DNA from: an uncultured Erysipelotrichaceae bacterium
GTDB taxonomy: Bacteria; Bacillota_I; Bacilli_A; RFN20; CAG-826
Direction: 5' to 3'
Assembly (NCBI GenBank): GCA_947303755.1
Contig: CAMYZF010000013.1
Coordinates: 1 to 20,605, forward strand
DNA length: 20,605 nucleotides
Both the position numbers and the translations under genes were made by a program. The notes beneath the pieces are model-generated. The model was given only the letters and a program-made list of their open reading frames with translations, had not been told where the DNA came from and searched no databases. Position 1 is the stretch's first letter. Each line of letters begins with the position of its first letter. Of the stretch, positions 1 through 8,179 are shown piece by piece.

Positions 1-847
1 TGTCTTGCCAGTATTTAATAGCTGCTTCGAAATGTTTTGACCAATATTTTTCGTTATGTTCTGCTTCTAAATCAACCAACAAAGTTACTTCTTTATCATT
101 GAAGCCTTTTTTAATGAAATAGTTGTAAATATCTTTTGTGCTTTCTAAGAACAATGATTCGAATTTAACGTTACCGCTATAGAAGAAAAGTTTGTGGTTG
201 TATAGCTTGTTCATCACGCCATCAAGATACCTTTTAATTTCGTCTAATGAATATAAGAAAAAACCCGGTGAAAAAATCATTGAGAAACCAAAAATATCCG
301 GATATTGCGCGGTTAATGTGAGAGCGAAGATGCCTCCCATCGATGCTCCTCCAACACCTATATCTTCTTTTTTATCGGATATTGGAAAATACTTTTTGAT
401 TAAAGGAAGAAGTTCTAACGCAACGTATTTATTTAATAGATGAGATTCAAAATCTAACTTGGTTTCGTACAACTCTTTTCCTTCTCCATCAGGAAGGGTT
501 CTCATAAAAGGAAAAGATAATTCTAAGGCGCGATGAAGTGGATCTGGAGCAGAGTCAATTCCCACCACAATAAATGAACGATAGCCTTCTTTAATTAAAT
601 TGTGCTGATGAACATCGATATCCCATGCTCCAAAAGCGGTCGTATATTTATCAACGATGTTTTGTCCGTCGCTCATGAATAAGACCGGATATTTTTTGTT
701 AGGGTCAAAATCTTCGGGAAGATAGACTCGAATAGTTCTCTTAGAAGAATATGGAATAGAAATTTCGACTTTAAGAGTATACAAAGAACCAAACTGAATA
801 TCGTTTGGTGTTTTTGTGTATAACTCAAACGGACCAATGTTAGTCAT
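1..847 (-). CDS. Putative esterase, alpha/beta-hydrolase fold (3' end truncated by window edge)
   Basis: I translated this gene by hand from ATG at 845-847; 282 codons stay open to the window edge, so the C-terminus is missing. It matches the putative esterase family (PF00756; esterase D / enterochelin-esterase-like). The nucleophile elbow GGASMGG places the catalytic Ser at residue 169, and the AEHNEKYW segment supplies a candidate catalytic His at residue 264. An early RTIRVYLPEDF strand followed by KKYPVLFMSDGQ is typical of the fold. There is no signal peptide, so it is probably cytoplasmic and hydrolyses an unidentified ester or thioester. The protein is probably close to complete, since the family His usually lies near the C-terminus. 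It diverges from the alcohol dehydrogenase gene across only 76 bp. The substrate cannot be told from sequence. Confidence 0.85.
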   Translation of the reverse strand, partial: MTNIGPFELYTKTPNDIQFGSLYTLKVEISIPYSSKRTIRVYLPEDFDPNKKYPVLFMSDGQNIVDKYTTAFGAWDIDVHQHNLIKEGYRSFIVVGIDSAPDPLHRALELSFPFMRTLPDGEGKELYETKLDFESHLLNKYVALELLPLIKKYFPISDKKEDIGVGGASMGGIFALTLTAQYPDIFGFSMIFSPGFFLYSLDEIKRYLDGVMNKLYNHKLFFYSGNVKFESLFLESTKDIYNYFIKKGFNDKEVTLLVDLEAEHNEKYWSKHFEAAIKYWQD

Positions 848-857
848 AACGGAAGTT

Positions 858-866
858 ATTGTATCA
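858..866 (-). promoter_or_regulatory. Extended -10 promoter of the esterase gene
   Basis: On the minus strand the sequence reads TGATACAAT, an extended -10 (TGn plus TACAAT), ending 10 nt before the ATG at 847. No good -35 is visible, as is usual for extended -10 promoters. No Shine-Dalgarno sequence lies in the 10-nt gap, so the transcript is probably leaderless or nearly so. Confidence 0.5.
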
Positions 867-910
867 AATTATTTTGAATTTGATTAGATGACTTTTAACG
901 TTTAAAGAAA

Positions 911-916
911 TACAAT
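911..916 (+). promoter_or_regulatory. -10 box of the alcohol dehydrogenase gene
   Basis: TACAAT lies 7 nt before ATG 924. The -35 region is poor. With transcription expected about 7 nt after the box, the start site would fall at or next to the ATG, which suggests a leaderless mRNA; no Shine-Dalgarno sequence is present. Confidence 0.4.
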
Positions 917-923
917 TATTTAT

Positions 924-2135
924 ATGTGCTGGATACTTAAAAAAGCTTATTATCGTTTTTCACAAAAAGTTCTTAAATTTGGGATGAACTTCATGGATTG
1001 GAGTGAACCAACACTTCTTAAAGGAGAAAACGCGGTTTTAGAATTGCCTAGCTTTATTAAAAATAAAGGATTAACTAAAGTCTTAGTGGTAACTGATAAA
1101 GGTTTAATGTCTCTTCATCTTTTAGAAGGAATGTTTAACGAATTAGAAAAACAAGGTATTGAATACATTGTATATGATGGAGTTCAACCAAACCCAACAA
1201 TTCCTAACATCGAAGAATGCAAAGATCTTTATTTAAAAAATAAATGCGAAGGAATCATTGCTTTTGGAGGCGGTTCTCCAATGGATTGTGCGAAAGCAGC
1301 TGCCGCTCGCATTGTTAAGCCAAAGAAAACAATCCAAAAGATGAGAGGCTATCTTAAGGTTGGTAAAAAGCTTCCACCATTCTTTGCGGTTCCAACAACT
1401 GCTGGTACCGGTTCAGAAACAACTTTAGCAGCAGTAGTTAGTGACCCTTCAACTCATGAAAAATATGCGATTGGTGATCCTTGTCTTAGACCTAAGTATG
1501 CAGTGTTAGATCCAGTTTTAACTGTTGGTCTTCCACCTCATATCACCTCAACTACTGGAATGGACGCTTTAACTCACGCGGTTGAAGCCTATATCGGAAA
1601 GAGCAATACTAAGTCAACAATTAGATATGCTGAAGAAGCAGTTAAATTGATTCACTCAAATTTGGAAAAAGCATATAACGATGGTAAGGACTTAAAAGTT
1701 AGAAGCAACATGTTGGAAGCTTCCTATTTGGCAGGTAATGCTTTCACTAGAGCGTTTGTTGGTTATGTTCACGCTATCGCTCATAATTTGGGTGGTTTGT
1801 ATGGCGTTCCTCACGGTCTTGCTAACGCAGTTATTTTGCCGTATGTTTTAGAGTGGTATGGTTCAAAAATCTCCGCAAAACTCGCACGATTAGCGGAAAT
1901 TGCTGGTATTATTGAACCTCAAATGAGTAAGGAAGAAAAGGCCAAAAAATACATTGCTGAAATTAGAAGAATGAACAAGGCAATGAATATTCCTGATAAG
2001 TTTGATTTTATTAAAGAAGAAGATATTCCTACTTTAGTTAGAAGAGTTTTAAAAGAAGGTAATCCAGGTTATCCGGTTCCGAAAATAATGAATTCAAAGG
2101 AGTGCGTAAAGGTTATTCGCCTTTTGATGGCTTAA
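924..2135 (+). CDS. Iron-containing (group III) alcohol dehydrogenase
   Basis: This 403-residue protein belongs to the Fe-dependent alcohol dehydrogenase family (PF00465), which reduces aldehydes or oxidises alcohols with NAD(P)H and a bound divalent metal. The nucleotide-binding GGGSPMD motif lies at residues 115-121 and the family signature TTAGTGSE at 158-165. The four expected metal ligands are all present: D214, H218 (GMDALTHAVE), H283 (YVHAIAHNLG) and H297 (VPHGLANA), so the enzyme should be active. The N-terminus (residues 1-25, basic and hydrophobic) is an extension seen in one Bacillota subfamily and supports the start at ATG 924 rather than the later Met codons at residues 21 and 24. 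It is a stand-alone gene, divergent from the esterase. The substrate is not predictable; a role in fermentative NADH disposal is an inference. Confidence 0.93.
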   Translation: MCWILKKAYYRFSQKVLKFGMNFMDWSEPTLLKGENAVLELPSFIKNKGLTKVLVVTDKGLMSLHLLEGMFNELEKQGIEYIVYDGVQPNPTIPNIEECKDLYLKNKCEGIIAFGGGSPMDCAKAAAARIVKPKKTIQKMRGYLKVGKKLPPFFAVPTTAGTGSETTLAAVVSDPSTHEKYAIGDPCLRPKYAVLDPVLTVGLPPHITSTTGMDALTHAVEAYIGKSNTKSTIRYAEEAVKLIHSNLEKAYNDGKDLKVRSNMLEASYLAGNAFTRAFVGYVHAIAHNLGGLYGVPHGLANAVILPYVLEWYGSKISAKLARLAEIAGIIEPQMSKEEKAKKYIAEIRRMNKAMNIPDKFDFIKEEDIPTLVRRVLKEGNPGYPVPKIMNSKECVKVIRLLMA

Positions 2136-2182
2136 TATTTATCTTTTTTATAAAAAAAGTTTTGTGTTAAACTAAAAACAAT

Positions 2183-3718
2183 ATGATAAAGAAGACTGTT
2201 TTAGCTTTATTGGCCGCCTTTTGTGTTTTAACCGTTGGTGGTTGTCATTCTCATGTACACATTGCAGGAGAGAGCGTCGAAGAAAATCGTATCGAACCTA
2301 CTTGTACTGAAAAAGGATCGTATGAAATCGTTACGTATTGTAGGGATGATGGCGTGGAACTAAGTCGTGAAAAATATGATATTCCCCCATTAGGGCATGA
2401 TTATGTCGAACATCCAGCTTTGTATCCTACTTATTGTGATGAAGGATATGGTTGGTATATGACTTGCACTCGTTGCGATTATTCAAATTATTCTGTACTT
2501 CCAAGAAAACAGCTTGTCTTGAACCCAAAAACCTATCCAACAACTATACCAACCATCACCATTACTGTCGGCGGAGCGCATATTCCTGATTCTAGCGAAC
2601 CAGGTTATGATGATTATTGTGATTCGACTTTGAAATATTCTGACGGACAGAACAGTTTTATTGATGGCTTTGGAAAAGCACGTGTAAGAGAAACATCTTC
2701 CAGCTTATTTGGCAAAAAAGACTATACGATTAAATTCTCGTTTGATGCTAGCATCAGAGGATACCGAAGAAGTCAAAAATATAATCTTCTTGCTTCCTAT
2801 ATGGATCCGACATTACTTAGAGAATATCTAGCAATGCAAATATCGCGAGATCTAAATTTATACGAAGAGAAATATTCAGCGAATATTAAACCGGTAAAAC
2901 TATATATCGATTCTACGTATAAAGGTATTTATTACCTTTTCGATTATATTGAAGCCAGTGAACTAAAAATCAATCTAGCTGAGACGACCGAAGAAAATAA
3001 AAGCCCGTTCCTTTTAGAGATGGATTTGTCCGCTCATGAAGCAGGAGTCGAAGGTGTTGATTATTTTGTTTTAGGTAGCACAGATGCATTTGGCTCTGAA
3101 ACGGATATTGAATATAAATTAAACGCTCCAGAGACAGTTAATTTTGAACAATTTCAATTTATTGAAAACTATATAACACGATGTCGACAAGCATTAATTG
3201 ATAAAGATTTAGAAACATTTTCTTCCTTGGTTGATGTTTATATGTTTATTGATTATTTCTTGTTAGCAGAATTGTTCCACAATACTAATGTCGCTGGATA
3301 TTCGACATATCTATATCTTCGTGATTTTGATCGAAAATTAATTTTCGGACCAGCGAATAATTATGAACGAACTTGTTCTAGGCCATATCAACTTGGGCCT
3401 AATACTGATTACACATTGAATAACGCTCAAGAGCGATTCATAAATTATGATTTTTGGAAATTGTTTTTAGAGATTGAAGGGGCGGATGAATTGATTGCTA
3501 GACGCTACACTTATTATTTCCGTCCAATCATTGAATACGAACTTAATGAAGCCGAACTTTATTACGATTGTTATAAAGACCTCATTAAAGAAAATGCTGA
3601 TATCTGGTATACGGAAATCGGTGATAGAAATGCTTTACTAAGCGACAATTATCAGTGGATTTTTAATTATTTTTCCTTGAGGAAATCTATGTTTGATTCC
3701 CTTTATTATCGTCCATAA
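2183..3718 (+). CDS. CotH-kinase-like surface lipoprotein with N-terminal Cys-rich module
   Basis: This 511-residue protein has a lipoprotein signal with the lipobox ending at C21 (VGGC). Residues about 35-108 form two copies of a module common in surface proteins of gut Bacillota (PTCTEKGSYE...YC...PLGHDY, then PTYCDEGYG...CTRC). Residues about 160-440 match the CotH atypical protein kinase family (PF08757): KKDYTIKF (178-185), KYNLLASYMDPTLLREYLA (199-217), VKLYIDSTYKGIYYLFDYIE (238-257), LLEMD (277-281), and a YFLLAEL...GYSTYLYLRD block. CotH proteins phosphorylate secreted proteins such as spore-coat components. The usual GPVWDFD metal-binding motif reads GPANNYE here (389-395), so catalysis is doubtful or altered. 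It probably sits on the outer face of the membrane. No Shine-Dalgarno sequence precedes ATG 2183; a possible extended -10 (TGTTAAACT, ending at 2173) lies 9 nt upstream. Confidence 0.82.
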   Translation: MIKKTVLALLAAFCVLTVGGCHSHVHIAGESVEENRIEPTCTEKGSYEIVTYCRDDGVELSREKYDIPPLGHDYVEHPALYPTYCDEGYGWYMTCTRCDYSNYSVLPRKQLVLNPKTYPTTIPTITITVGGAHIPDSSEPGYDDYCDSTLKYSDGQNSFIDGFGKARVRETSSSLFGKKDYTIKFSFDASIRGYRRSQKYNLLASYMDPTLLREYLAMQISRDLNLYEEKYSANIKPVKLYIDSTYKGIYYLFDYIEASELKINLAETTEENKSPFLLEMDLSAHEAGVEGVDYFVLGSTDAFGSETDIEYKLNAPETVNFEQFQFIENYITRCRQALIDKDLETFSSLVDVYMFIDYFLLAELFHNTNVAGYSTYLYLRDFDRKLIFGPANNYERTCSRPYQLGPNTDYTLNNAQERFINYDFWKLFLEIEGADELIARRYTYYFRPIIEYELNEAELYYDCYKDLIKENADIWYTEIGDRNALLSDNYQWIFNYFSLRKSMFDSLYYRP

Positions 3719-3758
3719 TCTAGCAATATTTTAAGCGCGTGCAACGTTAAGTGTTTCG

Positions 3759-3767
3759 TGATATAAT
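3759..3767 (+). promoter_or_regulatory. Extended -10 promoter for the membrane glycosyltransferase operon
   Basis: TGATATAAT is a full extended -10 with a perfect TATAAT at 3762-3767. The predicted transcription start near 3774 gives a leader of about 35 nt before ATG 3809, longer than at most promoters in this window. Confidence 0.6.
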
Positions 3768-3777
3768 TACTTTCACC

Positions 3778-3795
3778 GAAGAATTTTTATTCTTC
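3778..3795 (+). other. Small leader hairpin before the membrane glycosyltransferase gene
   Basis: GAAGAAT-TTTT-ATTCTTC is a perfect 7-bp inverted repeat with a 4-nt loop, located between the predicted transcription start and ATG 3809. No T-run follows it, so it does not look like a terminator. No Shine-Dalgarno sequence lies between it and the start codon. Confidence 0.5.
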
Positions 3796-3808
3796 TAAAT
3801 GTTAATTT

Positions 3809-5974
3809 ATGAAGGAAAGAATTAAGAATTTTTTTAGCAATATTATTGTCAAAAGAATTTTGATTGGTTTGTGCATCACAATTACAACACTTATTTTGGA
3901 AGTGTTTGTTTTTAATTATCGAGCTTTTGTGAATCGCGGTACTACTTACGATGTATCCGGTAGTGAAATCATTTATAGAAACGTTCAGAAAGTTGAGACC
4001 GAAGATCCAACTAAACCAGCGTACGTTATTAGCACAGATTCCTATCCAACTTTAACGATTAGATTTAAAGAAGATAGACAAGTTAACACTATTGCTGCTT
4101 ACATTAATTTTGAAAATCCAGATATCTATAGATATGAATTAAGCGTTGAGAGTTATTATTCAACTGATGGTCAACGTGTTAAGTTCACTTCCTATCGTAA
4201 TCTGGAATACATTAACGATCTAGAGACATCTCGCTATTTCGAACCAGCGTTCAACCATGCTTCAGATACGATTGTTTTAACTTTTGTTAGTATTGATCAC
4301 GTCGAGTCAATCATTGGTCAAAAATTTAGCGTAGATAAAATCAGTTTTAACTACGATATACCTTTCCAATTCTCATTTGTAAGAGTTCTTACTCTTAACT
4401 TTATTACTGGTAGCGTCTATTTGTTTGCTTTGTTATTCGTTGATAGACGTAAAGAATGGATCAAAAAAGGCAAACCAAAAATTAACGTTAAAAAGCTTGT
4501 CTTGGATTTGATTGTTTATTCGATACCGATTGTCGGTGTTATTTTGCTTTACGGATTTTATGGCAATTTCATGCACGACTTTTGTTCTCCTGATAACGGA
4601 ACGCAAATATCAAAAGAACTTGTTGATGCATTCATGAAGGGGCAAGTTCACCTTGACCTCGAGGTTTCTGAAGAACTTTTAGCGTTACAAAATCCATACG
4701 AACCTTCTTCAAGATATGGCATTTCGTATTATTGGGATCATTTGTTCTATAACGGCAAATATTATTCTTATTATGGAATAACGCCGGTATTTTTGCTCTT
4801 CTTACCATTTAGGCTAATATTCAAAAATTATCTTTATGATGCATATGGTATTTTGCTATTCACTGTTGTTGGTCTAGTCTTCTTAGCCCTTTCATATGAG
4901 ACGATGATCAAACAAATGAAAAAGAAAAAAGAGATTCCACTTTATCTTAAATATTTTATGTTCATCTTATTGTCGCTTGGGTGTGGGGCGATATTCCAGG
5001 TTGTTAGACCATACTTCTATGAAGTATCAACTTCGTGTGCCTTCATGTGCGCGATGATTTCCTTGTTCCATATCTTTAAAAGCGGAGTCATTTTTGAAAA
5101 TAAACAAAAGAAATATTTCTATTACCATTTAGTTTTCTCATCCTTATGGATGGCTTTAGCGGTACTTGCGAGAGCTACATTTGCTTTATACGCTTTAGCA
5201 CATGTCGTTATTCTCGCTTACTATTTCTTTAAGAAACATAAGGAGATGGATGTTAAGAAAATAGTTTTGTTCTTCGTATTTTCTCTTGCTCCTTATGTTG
5301 TCTTTGGTTCAATCCAATGCGTTTATAACTACTTAAGATTTAAATCAATTTTTGATTTTGGTATCGAATATTCATTAACAATTGCCGACTTTAAGAATAT
5401 GCCGTTCCATGTTGGAAATGTGTTTACATCTTTATATCATTTCTTCCTTAATCCTGGTGTTCCAACTGAATATGCATTTTTTATGGGCGGAAACACTCTC
5501 ACCTTTGGTGCAGCCTTCTATTATTATGAAACTGCTGCAACGTTAGGCTTAGTTTTCCGTATGCCGTTTATCCTCTTAATTTTCTTAATCCCACTTGTCA
5601 TTAAGACAAATAAAAAAGAAAGATTTGAGAGATTGATTTATGGTTGGTTCCCGTGTGTTTTAATTCCAATTATCGTCGTAGCGATAACTTGGCAAAGTGG
5701 ATATGCAACAAGATATTATTCTGACTTTTCCTGGCCACTTTTATTCTTCGCGGTGTATATGGTCTTTAGACTTTACGATGAAAAGATTAAATCTGATAAA
5801 AGACAACTGTTCACTTTTGTCTTATTATCATCTCACGTTGTATTTTCACTTTTAATGACGTTCTCAATGGTCTTAATGTATGTCCCATCATTAACCCATT
5901 TCTATGGAGTTCCATATTACGAATACACCAACCTATATTATTGGATTGGTCGTCAACTTAGCTTCTGGAGGTAA
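3809..5974 (+). CDS. Polytopic membrane protein, probable GT-C-type glycosyltransferase
   Basis: This 721-residue integral membrane protein has one N-terminal membrane helix (about 14-36) and an extracytoplasmic beta-rich segment (about 40-185). About ten further hydrophobic helices follow from residue 190 to the C-terminus. A loop near residues 275-325 carries GQVHLDLEVSEELLALQNPY followed by YYWDH and YNGKYYSYYGITPVFLLFLP. I recognise this signature from uncharacterised GT-C-like proteins of Bacillota. The layout resembles enzymes that take a sugar from a polyprenyl-phosphate carrier and transfer it outside the membrane. The next gene, 3 nt downstream, is a GtrB/DPM-type enzyme that makes such carriers, so the two probably act together. 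No acceptor can be named. No Shine-Dalgarno sequence is visible before ATG 3809. The membrane assignment is firm; the enzymatic role is inferred from layout and context. Confidence 0.7.
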   Translation: MKERIKNFFSNIIVKRILIGLCITITTLILEVFVFNYRAFVNRGTTYDVSGSEIIYRNVQKVETEDPTKPAYVISTDSYPTLTIRFKEDRQVNTIAAYINFENPDIYRYELSVESYYSTDGQRVKFTSYRNLEYINDLETSRYFEPAFNHASDTIVLTFVSIDHVESIIGQKFSVDKISFNYDIPFQFSFVRVLTLNFITGSVYLFALLFVDRRKEWIKKGKPKINVKKLVLDLIVYSIPIVGVILLYGFYGNFMHDFCSPDNGTQISKELVDAFMKGQVHLDLEVSEELLALQNPYEPSSRYGISYYWDHLFYNGKYYSYYGITPVFLLFLPFRLIFKNYLYDAYGILLFTVVGLVFLALSYETMIKQMKKKKEIPLYLKYFMFILLSLGCGAIFQVVRPYFYEVSTSCAFMCAMISLFHIFKSGVIFENKQKKYFYYHLVFSSLWMALAVLARATFALYALAHVVILAYYFFKKHKEMDVKKIVLFFVFSLAPYVVFGSIQCVYNYLRFKSIFDFGIEYSLTIADFKNMPFHVGNVFTSLYHFFLNPGVPTEYAFFMGGNTLTFGAAFYYYETAATLGLVFRMPFILLIFLIPLVIKTNKKERFERLIYGWFPCVLIPIIVVAITWQSGYATRYYSDFSWPLLFFAVYMVFRLYDEKIKSDKRQLFTFVLLSSHVVFSLLMTFSMVLMYVPSLTHFYGVPYYEYTNLYYWIGRQLSFWR

Positions 5975-5977
5975 TTT

Positions 5978-6934
5978 ATGAAAACCTTATATTGGATATT
6001 TCCTTGTTACAATGAGGAAGAATGCCTTCTTCCGTCATTTAAACAGATTTCCGCTTCTTATGAATCTCTTATTCAACATCAAAAAATATCTAAAGAATCA
6101 AAATTAGTTTTTGTCGATGATGGATCAAAAGATAAAACATGGGAAATCATCTCATCTTTAGCAAAAGATAACAACTTCGTTGTTGGAGTTAAATTATCTC
6201 GCAATAAAGGACACCAATACGCGGTGGAAGCCGGGTTAAGATTCGCTCACGAAAAGAAAGCAGATTTTACCATCACTATGGATGTTGATTTACAAGACGA
6301 TATTTCGGTAACCGAAGAAATGATTAATAAATATTTAGAGGGTAACGAAGTTGTTTATGGCGTTAGAAAAAAACGTAAAACAGATTCCTTCTTTAAAAGA
6401 AGCACCGCCAGATCATATTATCGTTTAATGAAGAAGATTGGCGTTGAGTTGGTGGAAGAAGCCGCTGACTTTAGACTACTTTCATATCGTGCGACCGAAG
6501 CTCTGCTTTCTTATGAAGAATCTAACTTGTTCTTGCGTGGTCTTGTTCCGCAAATTGGTTTTAAATCCGCTCGTGTCGAATACGATCGATTGAAAAGAAA
6601 AGAAGGAAAGACTCATTACAAACTTTCAAAAATGCTTAGTCTCGCTTTTGATGGAATGACTTCTTTCTCATCAAAACCGTTAACAGTTATTGGCAAGATT
6701 GGATTTGCCATTTTGCTTCTTTCGGTGGCGTTTGCTATTACAATTGGAGTGCTAAATTTAACTAATGTTTTAGCTTTTTCAATCTTCTATTATTTGTTCG
6801 CGTTTATCGCTTTTAACACTGGAATAATTTTGATTGCTCTTGGTGTGTTCGGATTATACATCGGAAAGATAAATATTGAAGTCAAAAAACGTCCTCATTA
6901 TTTTGTTGAAAAAACAACAGAAGACGATAAATAG
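5978..6934 (+). CDS. GtrB/DPM1-type family 2 glycosyltransferase with two C-terminal membrane helices
   Basis: This 318-residue protein is a polyprenyl-phosphate glycosyltransferase of the GT2 family (PF00535). It transfers a sugar from a nucleotide donor to undecaprenyl phosphate on the cytoplasmic face. The start PCYNEEE, the DDGS motif (47-50), the metal-binding MDVDLQDD segment (101-108), NLFLRGL (183-189) and RKEGKTHYKLSKML (207-220) are all standard for this subfamily. Two membrane helices follow at about 236-262 and 270-297. A strong GGAGG site precedes ATG 5978, which sits 3 nt after the upstream stop, showing an operon with the GT-C-like protein. No GtrA-type flippase is in the window. 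The sugar (glucose, galactose, GlcNAc or other) cannot be told from sequence. The gene ends before a perfect 12-bp terminator. Confidence 0.9.
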   Translation: MKTLYWIFPCYNEEECLLPSFKQISASYESLIQHQKISKESKLVFVDDGSKDKTWEIISSLAKDNNFVVGVKLSRNKGHQYAVEAGLRFAHEKKADFTITMDVDLQDDISVTEEMINKYLEGNEVVYGVRKKRKTDSFFKRSTARSYYRLMKKIGVELVEEAADFRLLSYRATEALLSYEESNLFLRGLVPQIGFKSARVEYDRLKRKEGKTHYKLSKMLSLAFDGMTSFSSKPLTVIGKIGFAILLLSVAFAITIGVLNLTNVLAFSIFYYLFAFIAFNTGIILIALGVFGLYIGKINIEVKKRPHYFVEKTTEDDK

Positions 6935-6950
6935 GATTGCTTTGAAAAAT

Positions 6951-6980
6951 AAAAATATGCCGATTTTGCGGCATATTTTT
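6951..6980. terminator. Bidirectional intrinsic terminator
   Basis: AAAAATATGCCG and CGGCATATTTTT form a perfect 12-bp stem with a 6-nt loop (6963-6968). The A-run on one side and T-run on the other let it serve both the GtrB-type gene (plus) and the GT4 gene (minus), which converge here. Confidence 0.9.
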
Positions 6981-6989
6981 CTTAATTAA

Positions 6990-8045
6990 CTATTTTCTAA
7001 GCTTCTTTTTTGAAGCCCATTTTTTAAATACTCTTGGATAATATTCTCTCCACAAATTTTTAACGTGTTCTTTTGAATAAAATTCTGAGATTATTTTGCT
7101 GCCTTCTGAATATTTTTCGTAGTAAGATTTGTCACTCGCTAGATGTTTAATTTCTTGATCAAACTCGTCGACATTTTTACCGATTGCATAACAGTCTTTA
7201 TCTTTAAACAAAATCTCTTCATACAAATCCAAGTCTCTTAACAAAACAGGTTTAAACGAATTAACCGCTTCTAAGATTGACATTGGAAATAGTTCAGATA
7301 AGGAAGGCATGAACAAAACATCACTCATATTGAAAATGTCGTTCATCTCCGTTCTTGGGATTATTCCAATGAACTTAACGTTTTCTGGAGGGTTATCCAT
7401 GATAGCTTTGAGTTCTTTATAGCCATCAGTTAGTTTTCCAAAGGAAAATCCGCCTGCCCACACGAACATTTTATCAGGATTGCGCTTTGCGACTTCCACA
7501 TAATCAAGAACACCTTTTCTTGTTTGGACTTGGCCGCAACCTAAGACAACAAACTTATCGTGTGGAATTTGATATTTGTCTCGAATCTTATTCCGTTCTT
7601 CTTCGTTTAAAAGATGAAATTTTTCATGATCAACAAAGTTGGGGATATAAGTAATGTTTTCTTTCTTGATTCCTAGATCCACTAAAGGAGGAATAAAAGC
7701 AGGATTAACCACGACGATTTCATCCGCTTTTTTGTATGTTGAAATAACGTATTTTTTAAATATAGTGAAGAATGCTTTGTTTAGTTTTATTGATCCGTCT
7801 AACGTAGAAGGAATAAAGTGCACATAAGCGACATTCACATGATGTTTGTTTAAGCGCATACGATATGTAGGGTTAACCGTGTGCATATGATGGATGTGAA
7901 AATTATGTTTTTTAGAATTAACTTCAACTTCAAAAATGTCATCACATTCTTTGACTAAGGCGACTTGTTCTAGGAAGGCAGAACCTACTCCTTGGCCATC
8001 GACTGACGTGGCTTGTGAAAGCATATTAATTCGTAATTTTTCCAT
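6990..8045 (-). CDS. Family 4 glycosyltransferase, probable glycolipid synthase
   Basis: This 351-residue protein is a GT-B fold glycosyltransferase of the GT4 family. The N-terminal INMLSQATSVDGQGVGSAFLEQV resembles diacylglycerol glycosyltransferases such as LafB/CpoA or BgsA-type enzymes, which build the glycolipid anchor of lipoteichoic acid. Further support comes from YVHFIPSTLDGSIKL (74-88), VVVNPAFIPPL (111-121), the sugar-nucleotide segment GCGQVQTRKGVLDYV (169-183), WAGGFSFGKLTDGYKE (196-211) and the donor-binding E-x7-E motif in ELFPMSILE (251-259). It has no membrane helix and is probably a peripheral enzyme on the cytoplasmic face. ATG 8045 is the natural start; no Shine-Dalgarno sequence precedes it. 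A -10 TATAAT lies 15 nt upstream (8061-8066). The glycolipid role is inferred from resemblance; a role in another envelope glycan is possible. Confidence 0.82.
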   Translation of the reverse strand: MEKLRINMLSQATSVDGQGVGSAFLEQVALVKECDDIFEVEVNSKKHNFHIHHMHTVNPTYRMRLNKHHVNVAYVHFIPSTLDGSIKLNKAFFTIFKKYVISTYKKADEIVVVNPAFIPPLVDLGIKKENITYIPNFVDHEKFHLLNEEERNKIRDKYQIPHDKFVVLGCGQVQTRKGVLDYVEVAKRNPDKMFVWAGGFSFGKLTDGYKELKAIMDNPPENVKFIGIIPRTEMNDIFNMSDVLFMPSLSELFPMSILEAVNSFKPVLLRDLDLYEEILFKDKDCYAIGKNVDEFDQEIKHLASDKSYYEKYSEGSKIISEFYSKEHVKNLWREYYPRVFKKWASKKKLRK

Positions 8046-8060
8046 ACTTGAAACAACAAT

Positions 8061-8066
8061 ATTATA
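8061..8066 (-). promoter_or_regulatory. -10 box of the GT4 glycosyltransferase gene
   Basis: TATAAT on the minus strand, 15 nt before ATG 8045; the predicted leader is only about 8 nt and holds no Shine-Dalgarno sequence. The -35 is unclear. Confidence 0.5.
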
Positions 8067-8163
8067 CCTTAGGAAATATGATTACATTACAAAAATCTTC
8101 GTGATTGGCGGAGATATTGGAATAAATAAAATTTATTGCTATATTTTTAAGCCTGAATCGCGT

Positions 8164-8169
8164 TATAAT
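8164..8169 (+). promoter_or_regulatory. -10 box of the gdpP operon
   Basis: Perfect TATAAT ending 10 nt before ATG 8180. The predicted transcription start is about 8176-8178, giving a leader of 0-4 nt. This argues against the in-frame TTG at 8174 as the start. The -35 is unclear. Confidence 0.6.
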
Positions 8170-8179
8170 ACTTTTGTTT

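Noticed and set aside
192..443. 83-codon plus-strand ORF inside the esterase region
   Set aside because: It is antisense to the esterase, whose frame runs unbroken for 282 codons with a clear nucleophile motif; the plus-strand product has no family features.
2143..2159. A/T-only palindrome after the alcohol dehydrogenase gene as a terminator
   Set aside because: The stem has a single G-C pair and no separate T-run, so it is too weak to call; it could be just A/T-rich spacer.
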